64,000 nt of DNA from Ariolimax columbianus (Eukaryota > Mollusca > Gastropoda > Stylommatophora > Arionidae). Below the pieces are notes generated by a model. It was not told the origin of the DNA. It was given only the letters and a program-made list of their open reading frames with translations, and did not search any database. Made by a program: the position numbers and the translations under genes. The stretch covers positions 150,663,571 through 150,727,570 of the forward strand of contig JAVGWX010000002.1 in assembly GCA_036924085.1 (NCBI GenBank), in the 5' to 3' direction. Below are positions 1 through 11,315 of the stretch, piece after piece. Each line of letters opens with the position of its first letter. Position 1 is the stretch's first letter.

Positions 1-284
1 AAAGGAATAGGTGCAAAGACACAACAACAAAAAACAAAGAGGTGAACAACAGGTTAGTGTTCTGGTTTGGTTGCCAGTGTGTATGTGTGTGTATGAATGG
101 GTGTGGGAGGTTGCGCGTATGAATAAGTGTTCATGTGTCTGTGTTTATGCATGGGCGTGATGTGTGCAAGTAAATTGGGTTGTGTATATAAATATATATT
201 AGGATATTAGGACGAGTGTGCTAAGAACGACTGTGTGCACGTGTATGGAGTGTCTGCGCGGGTGTTTGTTTATGCGTGTGGTTG

Positions 285-420
285 ACACAAACTACTGGAA
301 CCCGCCACCTAATAAAATTTTCATGTCGCACAAAAGAGTTGCCATACTCAGTGTGGAATGCAACAACATTAACAACAACAGCATCAACAACAACAACAAC
401 AACGTTAACAACAATGTGTT
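285..420 (+). repeat. AAC-tailed retroposon, 3' fragment
   Basis: This matches the 3' part of a repeat family also found at 4.1, 20.5, 37.8 and 51.1 kb. The shared landmarks are a 'cccgccac' box, a 'cgcacaaaagag' box about 30 bases later and a tail of (AAC)n, here at 359-414. The 5' part is missing or too diverged to see. The open frames across it are only low-complexity translations of the tail. Identity rests on comparison within the window. Confidence 0.6.
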
Positions 421-1653
421 TACACATCTTTGAGGAATATATATCCTCTCAAACATGGTATTGTTTTCAGAATGCAGGACGTTAGTGTACAAAACCAGTT
501 CCGTACTATGATCCAGCGCGTTAATTTGAATGGAAGACGTCCCTCCTTGCCAGAAAATGGTAGGTAATGTTTGAAAGTTTCTAGTAAAGTTATATTTTAT
601 AGTTATCTGAATTCCTTCTGTTAAGGAGCAATGCTAAATTCAACGGCGGTTATCGGTAGTTTGTTGGATGTATTAGTTTGAAATTGTATATTGTTTTTTT
701 TCTTCCTGAAACTAGCATCGTAGCGTGTATTCCTATTGCTGGTATCCATCCAGAGAATGTATGCAGCTGTGGAATACGGGTATTTTGCCCATGTATTCGC
801 CACGCATTATACAGGTCCAGTTATTAATATACCATAATTAACAAAGGGAAAGATTTTCGTTACGAAGTTTTGGAATCCGGGATCTGTAGTCAGAAAGTCG
901 GTATACTAACCGATTGACAACCAGCTCTGTTGTTCTGTTCCTTGCTGTTGTTATCGATGCTGTTTTATTGTTGAATTTGTTTTAATGCTTATGTTTTTGT
1001 CTATGTTGTTGTTGATACTGACGTTCTTCTTCGAACAATCGTTCTGACCTATTGTAGTTCTTAACGACGTTTCTTTGATAGTGGCTTACAGTGGCGTACC
1101 GTAGAAGTGGACCCGAGTCCTCCTGGTTGGAGTGGTTGCCAGACGAGGTTACCAGGCTATATTAAGTGACTTCCATGTTTCGTAAGACTAGTGGTATCCA
1201 GGCGCAGTTCCATTTTCCATTCCATTTTTCCTTTCATCGTTGCCCAAGAGTAGGCTGTGTTGACTGTAAGAATCTTCGTCTATATTTCGGTATCGTCCAC
1301 TGAGCCAGCTCACCACATATTCGGTTCCTGTTTAATTCGTTTAGCTATTTCTGTCTTTCCATTTCAGATGTGGCACTTCTTTTTGTTCCTGAAGGAGCTA
1401 AACATATCTTCTTCGTCTTCTTCTTCGTACGCTGTCAAACATCAATCTGTATTTTTTCGAAAAAAGCAGCGGTCATCCTGAGGCTGTCGACACTGCCATA
1501 GAGTTTGTCTAGTGCTGCCACTGGTGATGGCCACATGTGCTTTCTCTGTTCCTCGTATGTCGGGCAGTTTTGCAGCAGATGTTCAGCGGTCATTTTCCCT
1601 GTATCACAAGTGCATTCGTCAGTGCCACCTATCTTCAGTTTATTGAAAAGATG

Positions 1654-2160
1654 TTACCTCAGTCTGTTGTGGCATGTGCGGAGTCTGAAGACCACGACCT
1701 GCTCTCTTCTGTTCAACTGGTAATAGGCATCATTTTTTGTGTAGCCAGTATGTTCTGTTTCCCATTTGGCCGTGTATCTGGCTCTAATAAGCCTTTCGGA
1801 CTCTTCGTAGGTCACACTAGAATCTAGTTGTGGTAGTCTTGCACCTTCTTTTGCCAGTCTGTCTGCCTCCTCGTTGCCTTGTATGTTACAGTGGGATGGA
1901 ACCCACTGTACCACTACTCTTTTTGGTGCGGACTGCTGGCATAGTTGACAGAGTACTGCTCTTAGATCATTAAGTTCAGTATTTTTCTGGCTTTTTAGTG
2001 CTGTGATTACGGCCAGGGCATCTGTAAACAGGACTATCTGGCTTTCATTTCTTTTGCCTGTCAGCATTGCCCTCAGTGCCTCTGCCTCCGCTCTGAAATT
2101 GCTTGAGTATTTTCCAGTTGCAACTGACAGTGTTATTTTTCTACCATTTGGTAGGCTCAT
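1654..2160 (-). pseudogene. LINE RNase H domain fragment
   Basis: A 168-residue open segment of the LINE polyprotein covering most of RNase H, the domain that degrades the RNA strand after reverse transcription. Visible are FRAEAEAL (catalytic Glu), LFTDALAV (Asp) and WVPSHCNIQGNEEADRLA (His and Asp). The first Asp motif (YTDGS) lies outside this frame, upstream near 2200. The frame ends within the conserved RTGHNRLR block, where a shift occurs. The Met used is internal, not a real start. It belongs to copy A and is not expected to be functional. Confidence 0.85.
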
Positions 2161-2475
2161 GAATACCCCTGCCCCTCCGTTCTGTGTTGTGTTTGTTACA
2201 GAACCGTCGGTGTATGTATGGGTCCAGTCCCTACTTGGGTAGTTTTTCGTTATGTACCTCAGGGTTATGTCTCTTCTTTCTTTTTCAGTCTGGCTGTTCT
2301 TGTTTCCAATACTGGTATATTTTCTACCACCTCCGGAATGATATGCTGCTTCCAGGTAGGTTTGCGTACAGTAGGGATGGGCTTTGGTATTAATGTGTTC
2401 ATAGGGTCTTCGCTGATCTTTGTTTGGCTATTTCTGCAAAATTTCTCTGCTTTAGTTTTCCATTTCCAAATCTAT

Positions 2476-3030
2476 TCAGTCTCTGATACATTGCTGGGCT
2501 TTGCAGTCTCTTCTGTTGGTCATGGATTGCAGATTTGTAATCTTTTCAAGTTCTACAATTGGCGTTGATTTCATGCCTCCTGTTATAACTCTCATGGCTT
2601 GGTTTTGAAATTTGCTAATTTTATCAACGTTCGCCTTTGCTGCTGTTGTCCATGCCGCAATGCCATACTCGAGAACTGGTCTCACTCTTCCAGTGTACAG
2701 TTTCTTTAGTATACTTTCGTCTGCTCCCCAGCTTGTGCCAGAAAGTTTCCTCATGATTGTCATTCTTTCTCTGGCTCTCATTCGGTTTCTCTCGATCAGA
2801 CTTTTCCATGTCATACGCCGATCAAATGTGATTCCCAGGTAGTTTGGGTTGTCGTTTGGCCGCAAATATTTGCCGTTAAGAATTATTTTGGTGTTCTGGG
2901 GTTTGTTTGAAAGCGAGAATATCGTACATGTTGTTTTTTCATCATTTATTTTGACCAGCCATGAGTTCGCCCACTCCTCCAACGATGTTAGGGCCTGCTG
3001 CATCCGATTGCTTGCTATGGTGAGATTTTT
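2476..3030 (-). pseudogene. LINE reverse transcriptase thumb fragment
   Basis: This open segment matches residues after the FADD catalytic motif of the longer LINE at 29-30.6 kb. It includes ALTSLEEWANSWLVKIN, YLGITFDRRMTW and the segment around LEYGIAAWTTAAKAN. The palm domain is absent because the copy is 5'-truncated here. The apparent first Met comes from the target-site duplication, so there is no native start. The end is frameshifted relative to the intact copy at 42.2-43.7 kb. Confidence 0.85.
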
Positions 3031-3329
3031 GCTAAACATATCTGAAAATTAAAATATAAAATCCAACAGAATTTGTCATTTCATTAGGGAACATGGAAAT
3101 GGAAGAAAAATTAGGCTCAATGCAATACAGAACGTAAACTACAATGTATAGTTTGTTCTGTTGTATTTGTCTGAAACATGGAGAGAAACAAACAAACAAA
3201 CAAAAAAAACTACGAAGAAAATGCAGTATTTCATAAATAGACGTAAAACTCCGCAAGAATTTGTGTGCGAACGGTCCTCCTCGTCCGGAAATTAATGGCG
3301 ACCTACCATGATGCACACCAGCCCAAAAA

Positions 3330-3990
3330 CGTTCATCATGTAGCATGTCCTTTATAGAACGTCCCTCCCATCACAGTCTGTCTGAAAGAAGCTCATTCCC
3401 TTGCCAAAACTCCAGCCTCCGCCACAGTCATACTCAGGCATTCCTGGATATCTTGGTGCCATCGTTTTCTTGGTTTACTCCTTTCTCGTTTTCCTGCCAC
3501 CATACCTTCCATCACCGTTCTCTCAAGACCGTTGTGTCTCTTGATGTGACCAAAGTTTTTTCATTTTCTAGTAAAAATAGAATTGATAAACCAGTTCTCC
3601 TCTATGCTCAACTCTTGCAGAATGTCTCCATTTGTCTTTTTCTCTGTCCAGTGTATTCTGAGGATCTGTCTGTATCATTTTGACTCGAAGGATTCGATTC
3701 TTTTTCCGGAAGTTTTGGTAATCGTCCATGATTCGCAGCCGTAAGCTGCCACATGAAAAACACAGGCTCTCAAGACTTTTACTTGTATCATTTTGTTGGT
3801 ACTCTGCCATAATTTCTTCCGGCTATCCAGTCTCTGAATTGCCAACTCTAGTCTTCTTTTGATTTCTTTCGAGCAGTCGCCATTTTTGTCAATTCTTGAG
3901 CCCAGATATTCAAAATGTGTGACCTGATCTATTTCCTCACCACCCACTCTAAATTTGTGCTGACATTGTGTTTTGTCGGTGATCATTATC
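3330..3990 (-). mobile_element. RTE-like LINE 3' fragment
   Basis: On the minus strand two frames together give the C-terminal end of an RTE-like reverse transcriptase. First comes a region with FEYLGSRIDKNGDCSKEI and the block AAYGCESWTITK; then a shifted frame with a GHIKRHNGLERTVMEG block and a GRPRRRW-like block. It ends near 3345 with a GHATxxDD-like terminus and an ATG-rich tail. Related fragments lie at 10,985-11,310 and 39,395-40,120. It is frameshifted and non-functional. The clade assignment comes from recalled family motifs, not a search. Confidence 0.75.
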
Positions 3991-4109
3991 TTTGTTTTAT
4001 TTATGTTTATAAACAGGTGTTGATCTTTACTATGTCATCTGCATATAAGAAACGTATAACAACTAAATAGACTGGCAGTTTTAAGAAGGGATGTTCTGAA
4101 AAGGCGATG

Positions 4110-4490
4110 TTACTTTCTTACTAAAGGATATTGTTGTTGAATGGCCACAATGAGTGAGTTATCTCTTTTGTGCGCTCTGAAAAGGTCTTTAAGTGGCGGG
4201 TTGAAGTAAGTAGCTTTCCTCATATCCGGAGCAAGCTGATTAAGGTGGACTGCGGTTATCCATGTGGTTGTGATATGATTGGCTTCATCTGTATCACTAT
4301 TACAGGGATCACATCGATCCACATCTCGTCAGTCAAATTGCCTTGAAAACAGTCTGTTACCAGGCAACGCTACATGGAATAGAGATTGTGGTGTTGGTCA
4401 ATGTATTGTGCCTGACCCTGACACGATGTTCTGGTCAGTATGATGTGCCTGACTGGACTAACGTCTCAGTTTCCCACTTACTAAAGGATA
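4110..4490 (-). repeat. AAC-tailed retroposon copy
   Basis: A copy in reverse orientation. The tail shows as gttgttg at 4130-4140, followed by the 'cttttgtgcgc' box, the 'gtggcggg' box, and 'gggatcacatcgatcc', which resembles a tRNA B-box region. The same order occurs at 37,780-38,095 and, on the other strand, at 51,110-51,450. The outer end, near 'gtctcag', is taken from where similarity to the 37.8-kb copy stops. Confidence 0.7.
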
Positions 4491-4519
4491 AATTAGACTA
4501 AAACACGTTTTTTTTCTTC

Positions 4520-4790
4520 AAAATACAACCACATACAAGAACAAGAGGGCATACCTACATAACAAAAGAAAGGTCCAGATTAGGTATTAGAAAATATATT
4601 TTAGTCAGAGAGTGGCGAATGCTTGCAATGCATTGTCACAGGCAGTAGTGGAGACAGTGACAATTAATGCATTCAATAATAAATTGGAGGCACTGAGCTC
4701 TAAGACAAAGACATGTAAATGAAACTAGTTGTAAACCAACTTTGTAGAGTCTTCTAAACCAGTATAAAGACGTTAATTTAAGTTAAATTA
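4520..4790 (+). mobile_element. CR1-like LINE, 3' terminal fragment
   Basis: Decayed 3' end of the element seen more fully on the minus strand at 35.5-36.3 kb. The two share the coding block around 'acaattaatgcattcaa' and the 3' untranslated block with 'agtcttctaaaccagtataaagacgtta'-like sequence. Translated, it gives the AxTINAFKNKLD motif typical of the C-terminus of CR1-type reverse transcriptases. Stops are present in all frames. Confidence 0.65.
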
Positions 4791-4961
4791 AATTAGTTAT
4801 ATTATTTTCAGTAAGCTCACCAATATGACGATCACATTCCCCACCTCGTTGATCAGACTGCTGCAACATGGCCTTTTTTTCTGAAGCGACGTAGACACTA
4901 TTAAAGTGGATTGATCATTATGTTTATTTCAACTATTCTCGTCTCTCATTTTGCTGATTAC

Positions 4962-5310
4962 CTGCTGTGTATCGGTACATGTTTATGTAGGGGGTTTTCT
5001 TCTTAGTCTGGACAGTATCATCTAGTGCCCTGCTGTGTTTATCGGTATATGTTTATTTAGTAAGGGGTTTTCTTCTTAGTCTGGACAGCATCATCTAGCG
5101 CCCTGCTGTGTATCGGTATATGTTTATTTAGTAAGGGGTTTTCTTCTTAGTCTGGACAGCATCATCTAGTGCCCTGATGTGTATCGGTATATTTTTTTTA
5201 TTTAGGAGGAGGTTTTCTTCTTAATCTGGACAGCATTATCTAGTGCCCTGCTGTGTATCGGTATATTTTTTTATTTAGGAGGAGGTTTTCTTCTTAATCT
5301 GGACAGCATT
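4962..5310. repeat. Minisatellite, ~72-bp unit, ~5 copies
   Basis: The landmark gccctgctgtg recurs at 5027, 5100, 5171 (one change) and 5245, giving spacings of 73, 71 and 74. Each unit also carries 'ttttcttcttagtctggaca' and 'atcatctag'. The last two units share a variant with a T-run and 'aggaggagg', suggesting they arose from each other. Confidence 0.9.
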
Positions 5311-5499
5311 ATAATCAAATTCCCTGTCGATTGGTGTTCGAGATCATAGATATTCACTTCTTCTTTATCGCGAGTATCGTTCATCAGTTGCGTCGTTGAT
5401 CGTCTCTAATGTCATTCCTTCATGCTGTCTACTATTTTGTCACTTTGCTTCCCTCTGTACCTCCTCTCTGCCAATTTGTCTGCTATCATCGGATGTTCA

Positions 5500-5770
5500 A
5501 ACCTACCTCTTCTCACTTCATGTCACAAAAAGGATGACTGTCTTCTCCTGAATTTTGCCATTCGCTGTCTTTGTGTCTGTGCCTCTTCAATTACCACGTC
5601 ATTAGTTTTCTTTGCAGTCCATGGAATTCTCAACAGTCTTCTGTAGAACCACATTTCCGTTGTCTCCAATGATCCCTGTACTTGCCTTCTGATTGCCTGT
5701 GACTCGCGGCCGTATGTCAGCACTAGTTCCACGTAGTAGCAAAGATTTTTGTGGTACACTCTGGACACTC
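5500..5770 (-). pseudogene. RTE-like reverse transcriptase C-terminal fragment
   Basis: The 81-residue minus-strand frame contains LTYGRESQAI followed by LETTEMWFYRRLLRIPWTAKK and a stretch ending KFRRRQSSFL. This matches the well-known C-terminal region of RTE/BovB-type LINE proteins (YGxExW, then EMWFYRRLLRIPWT). It is cut off on both sides with no tail visible. It is a relic. Confidence 0.8.
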
Positions 5771-6049
5771 GCTTGATTTAGATGATTTCAACGAGACGTG
5801 CTTAGTACGTTTTGCCCTTCGTGTTTGTCTATGCTGTTTGGCTTGTCTGAGTCCGTCACTTTTTTATTTGGTGTTGGTTCATTAGTTGTTCCTTGTATTA
5901 ATTTCTCTTCTTTACTGTGTCTTGTCTTTCAATTATTGCGTGTCTGAGGCCAACCATGCAGCAATGAATGCACTATCAGGAGTCAGCGACTTACATCCGG
6001 CGTTTTACAACAGGTTCAAAGCTAACAGAAAACTGTATTCCACCTCCAA

Positions 6050-6255
6050 GTGCTGACCCTGGAAACAGGCAGCACAAGTGTTGCCTGGCTAAGAGAATAT
6101 GGATCGCAGAAGAAAGGCAAATATGATCCTAAACATGCCCTGCTGAAACCGGATGGCTCTGAAAAGCGCAGGTATCTCAGCCTTGCTGTAAACTACGACA
6201 CAACGTAACAACGTCCTTTACCGGACGAACTCCAGAAAGAAAAGAAAAAAAGCTG
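6050..6255 (+). repeat. GAA-tailed SINE-like element, diverged copy
   Basis: Shares the ordered blocks of the family defined at 47,746-48,114: a 'ggcagca...ggctaagaga' block, 'gctgaaaccggatg' (the core), 'tctcagccttgctgtaaactac' and an A/G-rich end. It is more diverged than other copies and lacks a clean GAA tail. Confidence 0.6.
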
Positions 6256-7067
6256 GAACGCTTGAAAAGCAGAATTGATGGAAACGCTCACATCTCACTG
6301 GAAGAGCACCCGATTTTATCCCATAACCGACATTCTCAAGTCCACCCAGCTGTCAACTGTTACCGAGTTTACTACTCATAACGGAAAGCGAGCGAGGATG
6401 GGTACTGGACACTCCCACATCATAAACTTGTTAGACATACTCCCATGAATTTGATCCCCGACAGCAGTGTCCGCTATTTGGTTACTGTTTCCCTTCATCT
6501 GCTTACAAACAAATTTCAAGTGAATCAAGTTTTGAACATCAGAAACGTGTATCCTTTATGTCTTCCTATGTTTATTATTTGGTGCTTTCTATTTCAGCTT
6601 CGGATGGCGTCAGTTACTTTTCACTTGAACTAGAGACACCAGGAGAAAACGACCAGCGGTAATTATATACTTAATGTGATCATGGAATACTATTTATTTT
6701 ATTTTAGTCCACTAAATAGTCATTACATTTGCGTGGAGCAAGGGCTAACAAGAATAGGGCATATGGAACATGCCACGCATGTCGTAAACTAAACATGTAG
6801 ATAACTAAAGAGAGCTGTGTATGGAATTATCAAGCTCATCATGCAACATTATTAATTAAATCGCCATTGTGTATGAACGAATACAGTCTTCGTGCAAAGG
6901 AGCAGTTGTAGCGTTGGTAATGTGTGTCACTTGTAATGGAAAACGATTCAACAATGATATAAAATAATACATGCGATGCTTCATTTTGACTGTAAATGAT
7001 AAGGACAATGATTGTTTGTGTTCTTAAATTTATATGGCGTGTCCCTGTCTGGCATTGTAGCAATGAG

Positions 7068-7865
7068 TATCAGAATCGGACAGATTTTCTCTGTGACAGG
7101 TTGCACTGAGTGACTCTGCTTTTCATTGCAGCAAGCCGTGTCAGAATCTGACAGCTCATCTCTGTGACAGTTTGCAAGGCTTGACTCTGACTGGCATTGC
7201 AGCAAGAAGTGTCAGAATCTGACAGCTCATCTCTGTGACAGTTTGCAAGGCTTGACTCTGACTGGCATTGCATCCAGCAGTGTCAGAATCTGACAGCTCA
7301 TCTCTGTGACAGTTTGCAAGGCTTGACTCTGACTGGCATTGCTTCCAGCAGTGCCAGAGTTTGACAGCTCATCTCTGTGACAGTTTTAAAGGCTTGACTC
7401 TGACTGGCATTGCATCCAGCAGTGCCAGAATCTGACAGCTCATCTCTGTGACAGTTTGCAAGGCTTGACTCTGACTGGCATTGCATCCAGCAGTGCCAGA
7501 ATCTGACAGCTCATCTCTGTGACAGTTTGCAAGGTTTGACTCTGACTGGCATTGCAGCAAGCCGTGTCAGAATCTGACAGCTCATCTCTGTGACAGTTTG
7601 CAAGGCTTGACTCTGACTGGCATTGCATCCAGCAGTGTCAGAATCTGACAGCTCATCTCTGTGACAGTTTGCAAGGCTTGACTCTGACTGGCATTGCAGC
7701 AAGCCGTGTCAGAATCTGACAGCTCATCTCTGTGACAGTTTGCAAGGCTTGACTCTGACTGGCATTGCATCCAGCAGTGTCAGAATCTGACAGCTCATCT
7801 CTGTGACAGTTTGCAAGGCTTGACTCTGACTGGCATTGCATCGAGCAGTGCCAGAGTTTGATAGC
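7068..7865. repeat. Minisatellite, 71-bp unit, ~11 copies
   Basis: Near-identical units spaced exactly 71 bp, each with 'tgacagctcatctctgtgac', 'gcaaggcttgactctgactg' and a variable 'gcattgca(g/t)c' segment. The period is not a multiple of three, yet the minus strand is open in several frames (a series of 62-72 residue frames), because the unit happens to lack stops in those registers. The outer units are more diverged (for example 'agtttgatagctcttc' at the right edge), as expected for an array made by unequal exchange. Confidence 0.95.
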
Positions 7866-9139
7866 TCTTCTCTGTGAAAGTGAAAAGTAGAAATGAGTAC
7901 ACTGCTAATTATTCAGGGTCGCAAAAGACATCCCAAACATTTTGTGGTGAAGACCTACAATCTGAAACCGGGATGTTCCAGACCAAACAGTGCGATTGCC
8001 ACCTGGAGAGGATTGGGCTTCGGCAGGTTTGAAAACTCCCATCGACACATCATTCTCACATTTTTATAGACACAACTACAAAGGACTTCATACTCAACCG
8101 GTAGCCGTCTGGATAAACAATAACAGCGATATCGTTGGGAATCAGAAAGAAAGAATCGACCATCTTAATCTTAATTAGTTGCTTCATTAAAAGATTTTTT
8201 TTATAGCAGAGAGGTAAAGCGGTCGTATTTCGGGGGGTGGGGGTGTGGGGGCACTATAGCAGAATAATAAGGGTTCGCCTTTTAAGGCGGGCCGCCTTAA
8301 CAGTTATGTAAGGCCCTCATCTCACGGGAAACCAACATAAACACGAAACATTGAATGTTCAAAACAAGCAAGTTACAACTAACCCCTGGTCTTAAAAAAG
8401 GTTATACCGAGTGCATAATCTTATCGGCGATGGGAAACCAACTCGGAGGTCCCGTATTCACGCAATGCGTGTAAAATAACCTTTGACGTTTGAATATTGG
8501 AAGTAACACTGTTAGCAATAACAGCAAACACCTGCCGTCCCCCAAGCATATTAGGCCAAAGGAAAAAAAAACAACACAAAATGAGGCTACTACGGGTAGA
8601 TTATCAATTTGAATACCAGGTTTTCCGGTATTCCAGAACAGTAGCAGCCACGTAGTAATTGTTGTTCAGTGGCATTTTATGCTCTAATAATAATAGTTTC
8701 CCATCGCAAGCGAAGATGGCGACAGCATCAGACATGTGTTCTGATATGTGAACTTATATAACTGTACAGTCCGATACTAGGACGATATACTCTATCACAC
8801 GTGGGATAAGGCACGCGTGGACTGTATCAGGATATGGGCCGTTTAGCATTCTGTTTGCCCCACTTTTTCTGCACCACAGCTATGGATTTCTCCTTGCCGA
8901 TGTGATGGTAGTGCGCAAGACTGAATGGGTCGCAGCAAGCACATCCTAGGAGACGGCTTCAATTATGAAACTGTTCAGAAATACTTTCAAGCAATCTTTG
9001 CATCGTTTCTTCTGGTCTTCAGACGGTTTTGTCTTTATGATGTCACATGCAGCATTTCGATTATAGTGGGGCAGAAACTGTTAGTCATCAATCTCACTCT
9101 CTGGTACCTCACCCTTTCGAGCTACATTGGACCAGTGGC
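7866..9139. other. Unassigned stretch with a short palindrome
   Basis: No recognisable coding or repeat homology was seen. It holds a G-rich run near 8235 and a perfect 9-bp inverted repeat with a one-base centre at 8282-8300 (ttaaggcgg / ccgccttaa). Short open frames, such as 8925-9215, show no familiar domain. Confidence 0.4.
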
Positions 9140-9295
9140 AAGAGCTAAGTCGAGACGACTGGGAGTAACTCAGGATGTGGGCACTCTCGTTGCCTTGAGA
9201 CCAGGGGCTGCTTGAAACTTGCGGGACGTGATCTCCAGTCGTTTCCGTTCATCGCTTTGAGAGGTGAGACTTTACCTCTCGACCACAGCTACCCC
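9140..9295 (-). repeat. Possible tRNA-derived SINE head
   Basis: Read on the minus strand, the segment begins with 'gctgtggtcgagaggtaaagtc', which resembles the 5' half and A box of a tRNA gene. It is followed about 50 bases on by 'ggagatcacgtccc' in the position of a B box. There is no tRNA cloverleaf with a proper B box, and no second copy in the window, so this is only a candidate. Confidence 0.35.
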
Positions 9296-10451
9296 TTGGC
9301 CAAAGACGTGCTAAATGTTTGATGGACTTCTGATTTTCCAAAAAAAACTTAAATATAAATTACTTTATATTTAATACAGGAATGAAGAAATAAATAACTC
9401 TTTTTCTCGATCAGTTTATGTTATTACAGTATGGAACTTTAAATAAACGCAGAAGCAAATCTTGAAATCCGATGTAAAGTCCGTACTCTTGCTAGGTTCT
9501 GAAACATGGTCAAGCACAAACAAAGATAACAACATAGGTTCATACTTGAATAAATTGGTGCCTACACATAAAAGAGGGATTGAAGGGGTATGTTATGCTA
9601 CTTAATGTGGATATGTAGCAGAAATCTTGTCAGGTACCAGTGGGACAAGATGTCAAGAGGAAGTGATGACGTTGCGTAGGGCATGCAGTAAGGAAATCTG
9701 TTGATCCAATTATCAAACAGTCATTGCTGTGGATTACCAGAGACAAGAGAAGCGGAGGCATGATTATGCATTCGTTGAGAATAGATTTTGAGGCGAATAT
9801 GTCGACTGGGCTGTCACAAAAGGCAGAGCATAGAAAGATTTGGCGCATATTTGTTGATGACTATGCTTCACATGCGGACATTATGGTTTTAATCGATTTG
9901 ACTAAAATCGATAGCACTGCACTTTTGACAGTCCCATAGGTACTCAGATTCTCAGCAAATTGCCAATAGTATGGATACTAAAGTGAGCTCAGTGGTTGTA
10001 TCCACTTAGCCCCCTCAAAACTAGCCCCTTTCAGCTCAACTCACGTCTCATGTCTAACTCAAGCCGCAATTGGATCGTCATTTCATACATTGCAGTATCT
10101 TCATCCAAGGGGCTTTAATTGATTGTGTTCCTGATGTCTCCTTTACATGGCATTAATATCTTCAAAGTGAGTGCTGTCGGAACTTTCCAGTGAATTGGAA
10201 GAAGAATTTAAACTCAAATGTCTTTATCTTGAGTTGCTGTTTTCTTCTGTAACGTTCTTGTTTGGACAGTCCTTGACAAAGGCCTTCATTAGAGAGCAAG
10301 TCAGCAAATGGGTCACAAAAAGCTTTCCGAAAACGCAGATGATTTATCACAATGTGATAGATAAATGTCAACGAAACGCCAGGAAACTGCATGCCTAGGA
10401 AGGACACAAAGAAACACCTGTCTTCATGAACTTGTCCGTCAAACAAACGAA

Positions 10452-10775
10452 CCAGGTCATCAGTCACAGAAGACAGTCGTCCAGTCAACACCTTATCGTT
10501 AATGCACCAGGTCATCAGTCACAGAAGACAGTCATCTAGTCAACGCCTTATCGTTAACGCTCCAGGTCATCAGTCACAGAAGACAGTCGTCCAGTCTACG
10601 CCTTATCGTGAACGCACCAGGTCAACAGTCAAAGAAGACAGTCGTCCAGTCAACACCTTACCGTGAACGCACCAGGTCATAAGTCACAGAAGACAGTCGT
10701 CCAGTCAACACCTTATCGCGAACGCACCAGGTCATCAGTCACAGAAGACAGTTGTCTAGTCAGCGTCTTTTCATG
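10452..10775. repeat. Minisatellite, 55-bp unit, ~6 copies
   Basis: The landmark 'ccaggtca' recurs every 55 bp (10,452; 10,507; 10,562; 10,617; 10,672; 10,727). Units contain 'acagaagacagtcgtccagt' and 'caccttatcg'. Small differences distinguish copies. Confidence 0.95.
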
Positions 10776-10984
10776 TACGATCTTTCGCCCTTCCTTGAAC
10801 ATTCTTACCCATTTCCAACCATGAAAATTATATGCCTCCTCAACATGATCGTTTACAGATCTAGAGATGAATGTCAATTGGCCTAATTGTTTTTTTCGTT
10901 CAAAAACGAATTAGTTAAACCCCTCAAAATAAGTATTTTTATCAAAATTTAGAAATTTCGTTTGTTTCACCACATGAAAGTTAA

Positions 10985-11315
10985 ATGATTTTTGCATACA
11001 AAAAGACAAATGTAGGCATTCGACAAGAGTTGAGCATAGAGGAGAGCTGGTTTATCAATTCCATTTTGGCTAGAAAATGCAAATACTTTGGTCACATCAA
11101 GAGACACAACGGTCTCGAGAGAACAGTGATGGAAGGTATTGTTACATGTAAAATAGGAAGGGTAGACTAAGAAGACGATGTCACCAAGATATACAGGAAT
11201 GCGTTGGTATGACTGTGGCGGAGGCTGGAGTTTTGGCAAGGGAACGAGTTTCTGTAAGACAGACTATGATGGGAGCGACGTTCTATAAAGGACATGCTAC
11301 ATGATGATGATAATG
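10985..11315 (+). mobile_element. RTE-like LINE 3' terminal fragment
   Basis: The plus strand encodes the end of the same RTE-like family as 3,330-3,990: RKCKYFGHIKRHNGLERTVM, a degraded Arg/Gly-rich block, then a WRRLEFWQGNE-like segment and finally 'gacatgctacatgatgatgataatg'. The ATG-rich 3' end matches the other copies. It is truncated at 5' and carries stops. Confidence 0.75.

Larger units (their letters stand above)
1397..3043 (-). mobile_element. GAA-tailed LINE (I/R1-like), 5'-truncated copy A with TSD
   Basis: The coordinates include both copies of a 13-bp target-site duplication, gctaaacatatct, at 1397-1409 and 3031-3043. Between them, on the minus strand, is the 3' end of the same LINE that is longer at 26-31.5 kb. 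It holds the reverse transcriptase thumb region, RNase H and a Cys/His knuckle, ending in a GAA-rich tail next to the left TSD. It is truncated within the RT, just after the FADD region. Amino-acid differences, frameshifts and a lost segment around 2160-2476 make this an older copy than those at 40.3 and 42.2 kb. Confidence 0.93.

Noticed and set aside
9480..9600. A LINE fragment (LLLGSETWSSTNKDN)
   Set aside because: A single YGSETW-like motif without supporting sequence on either side.
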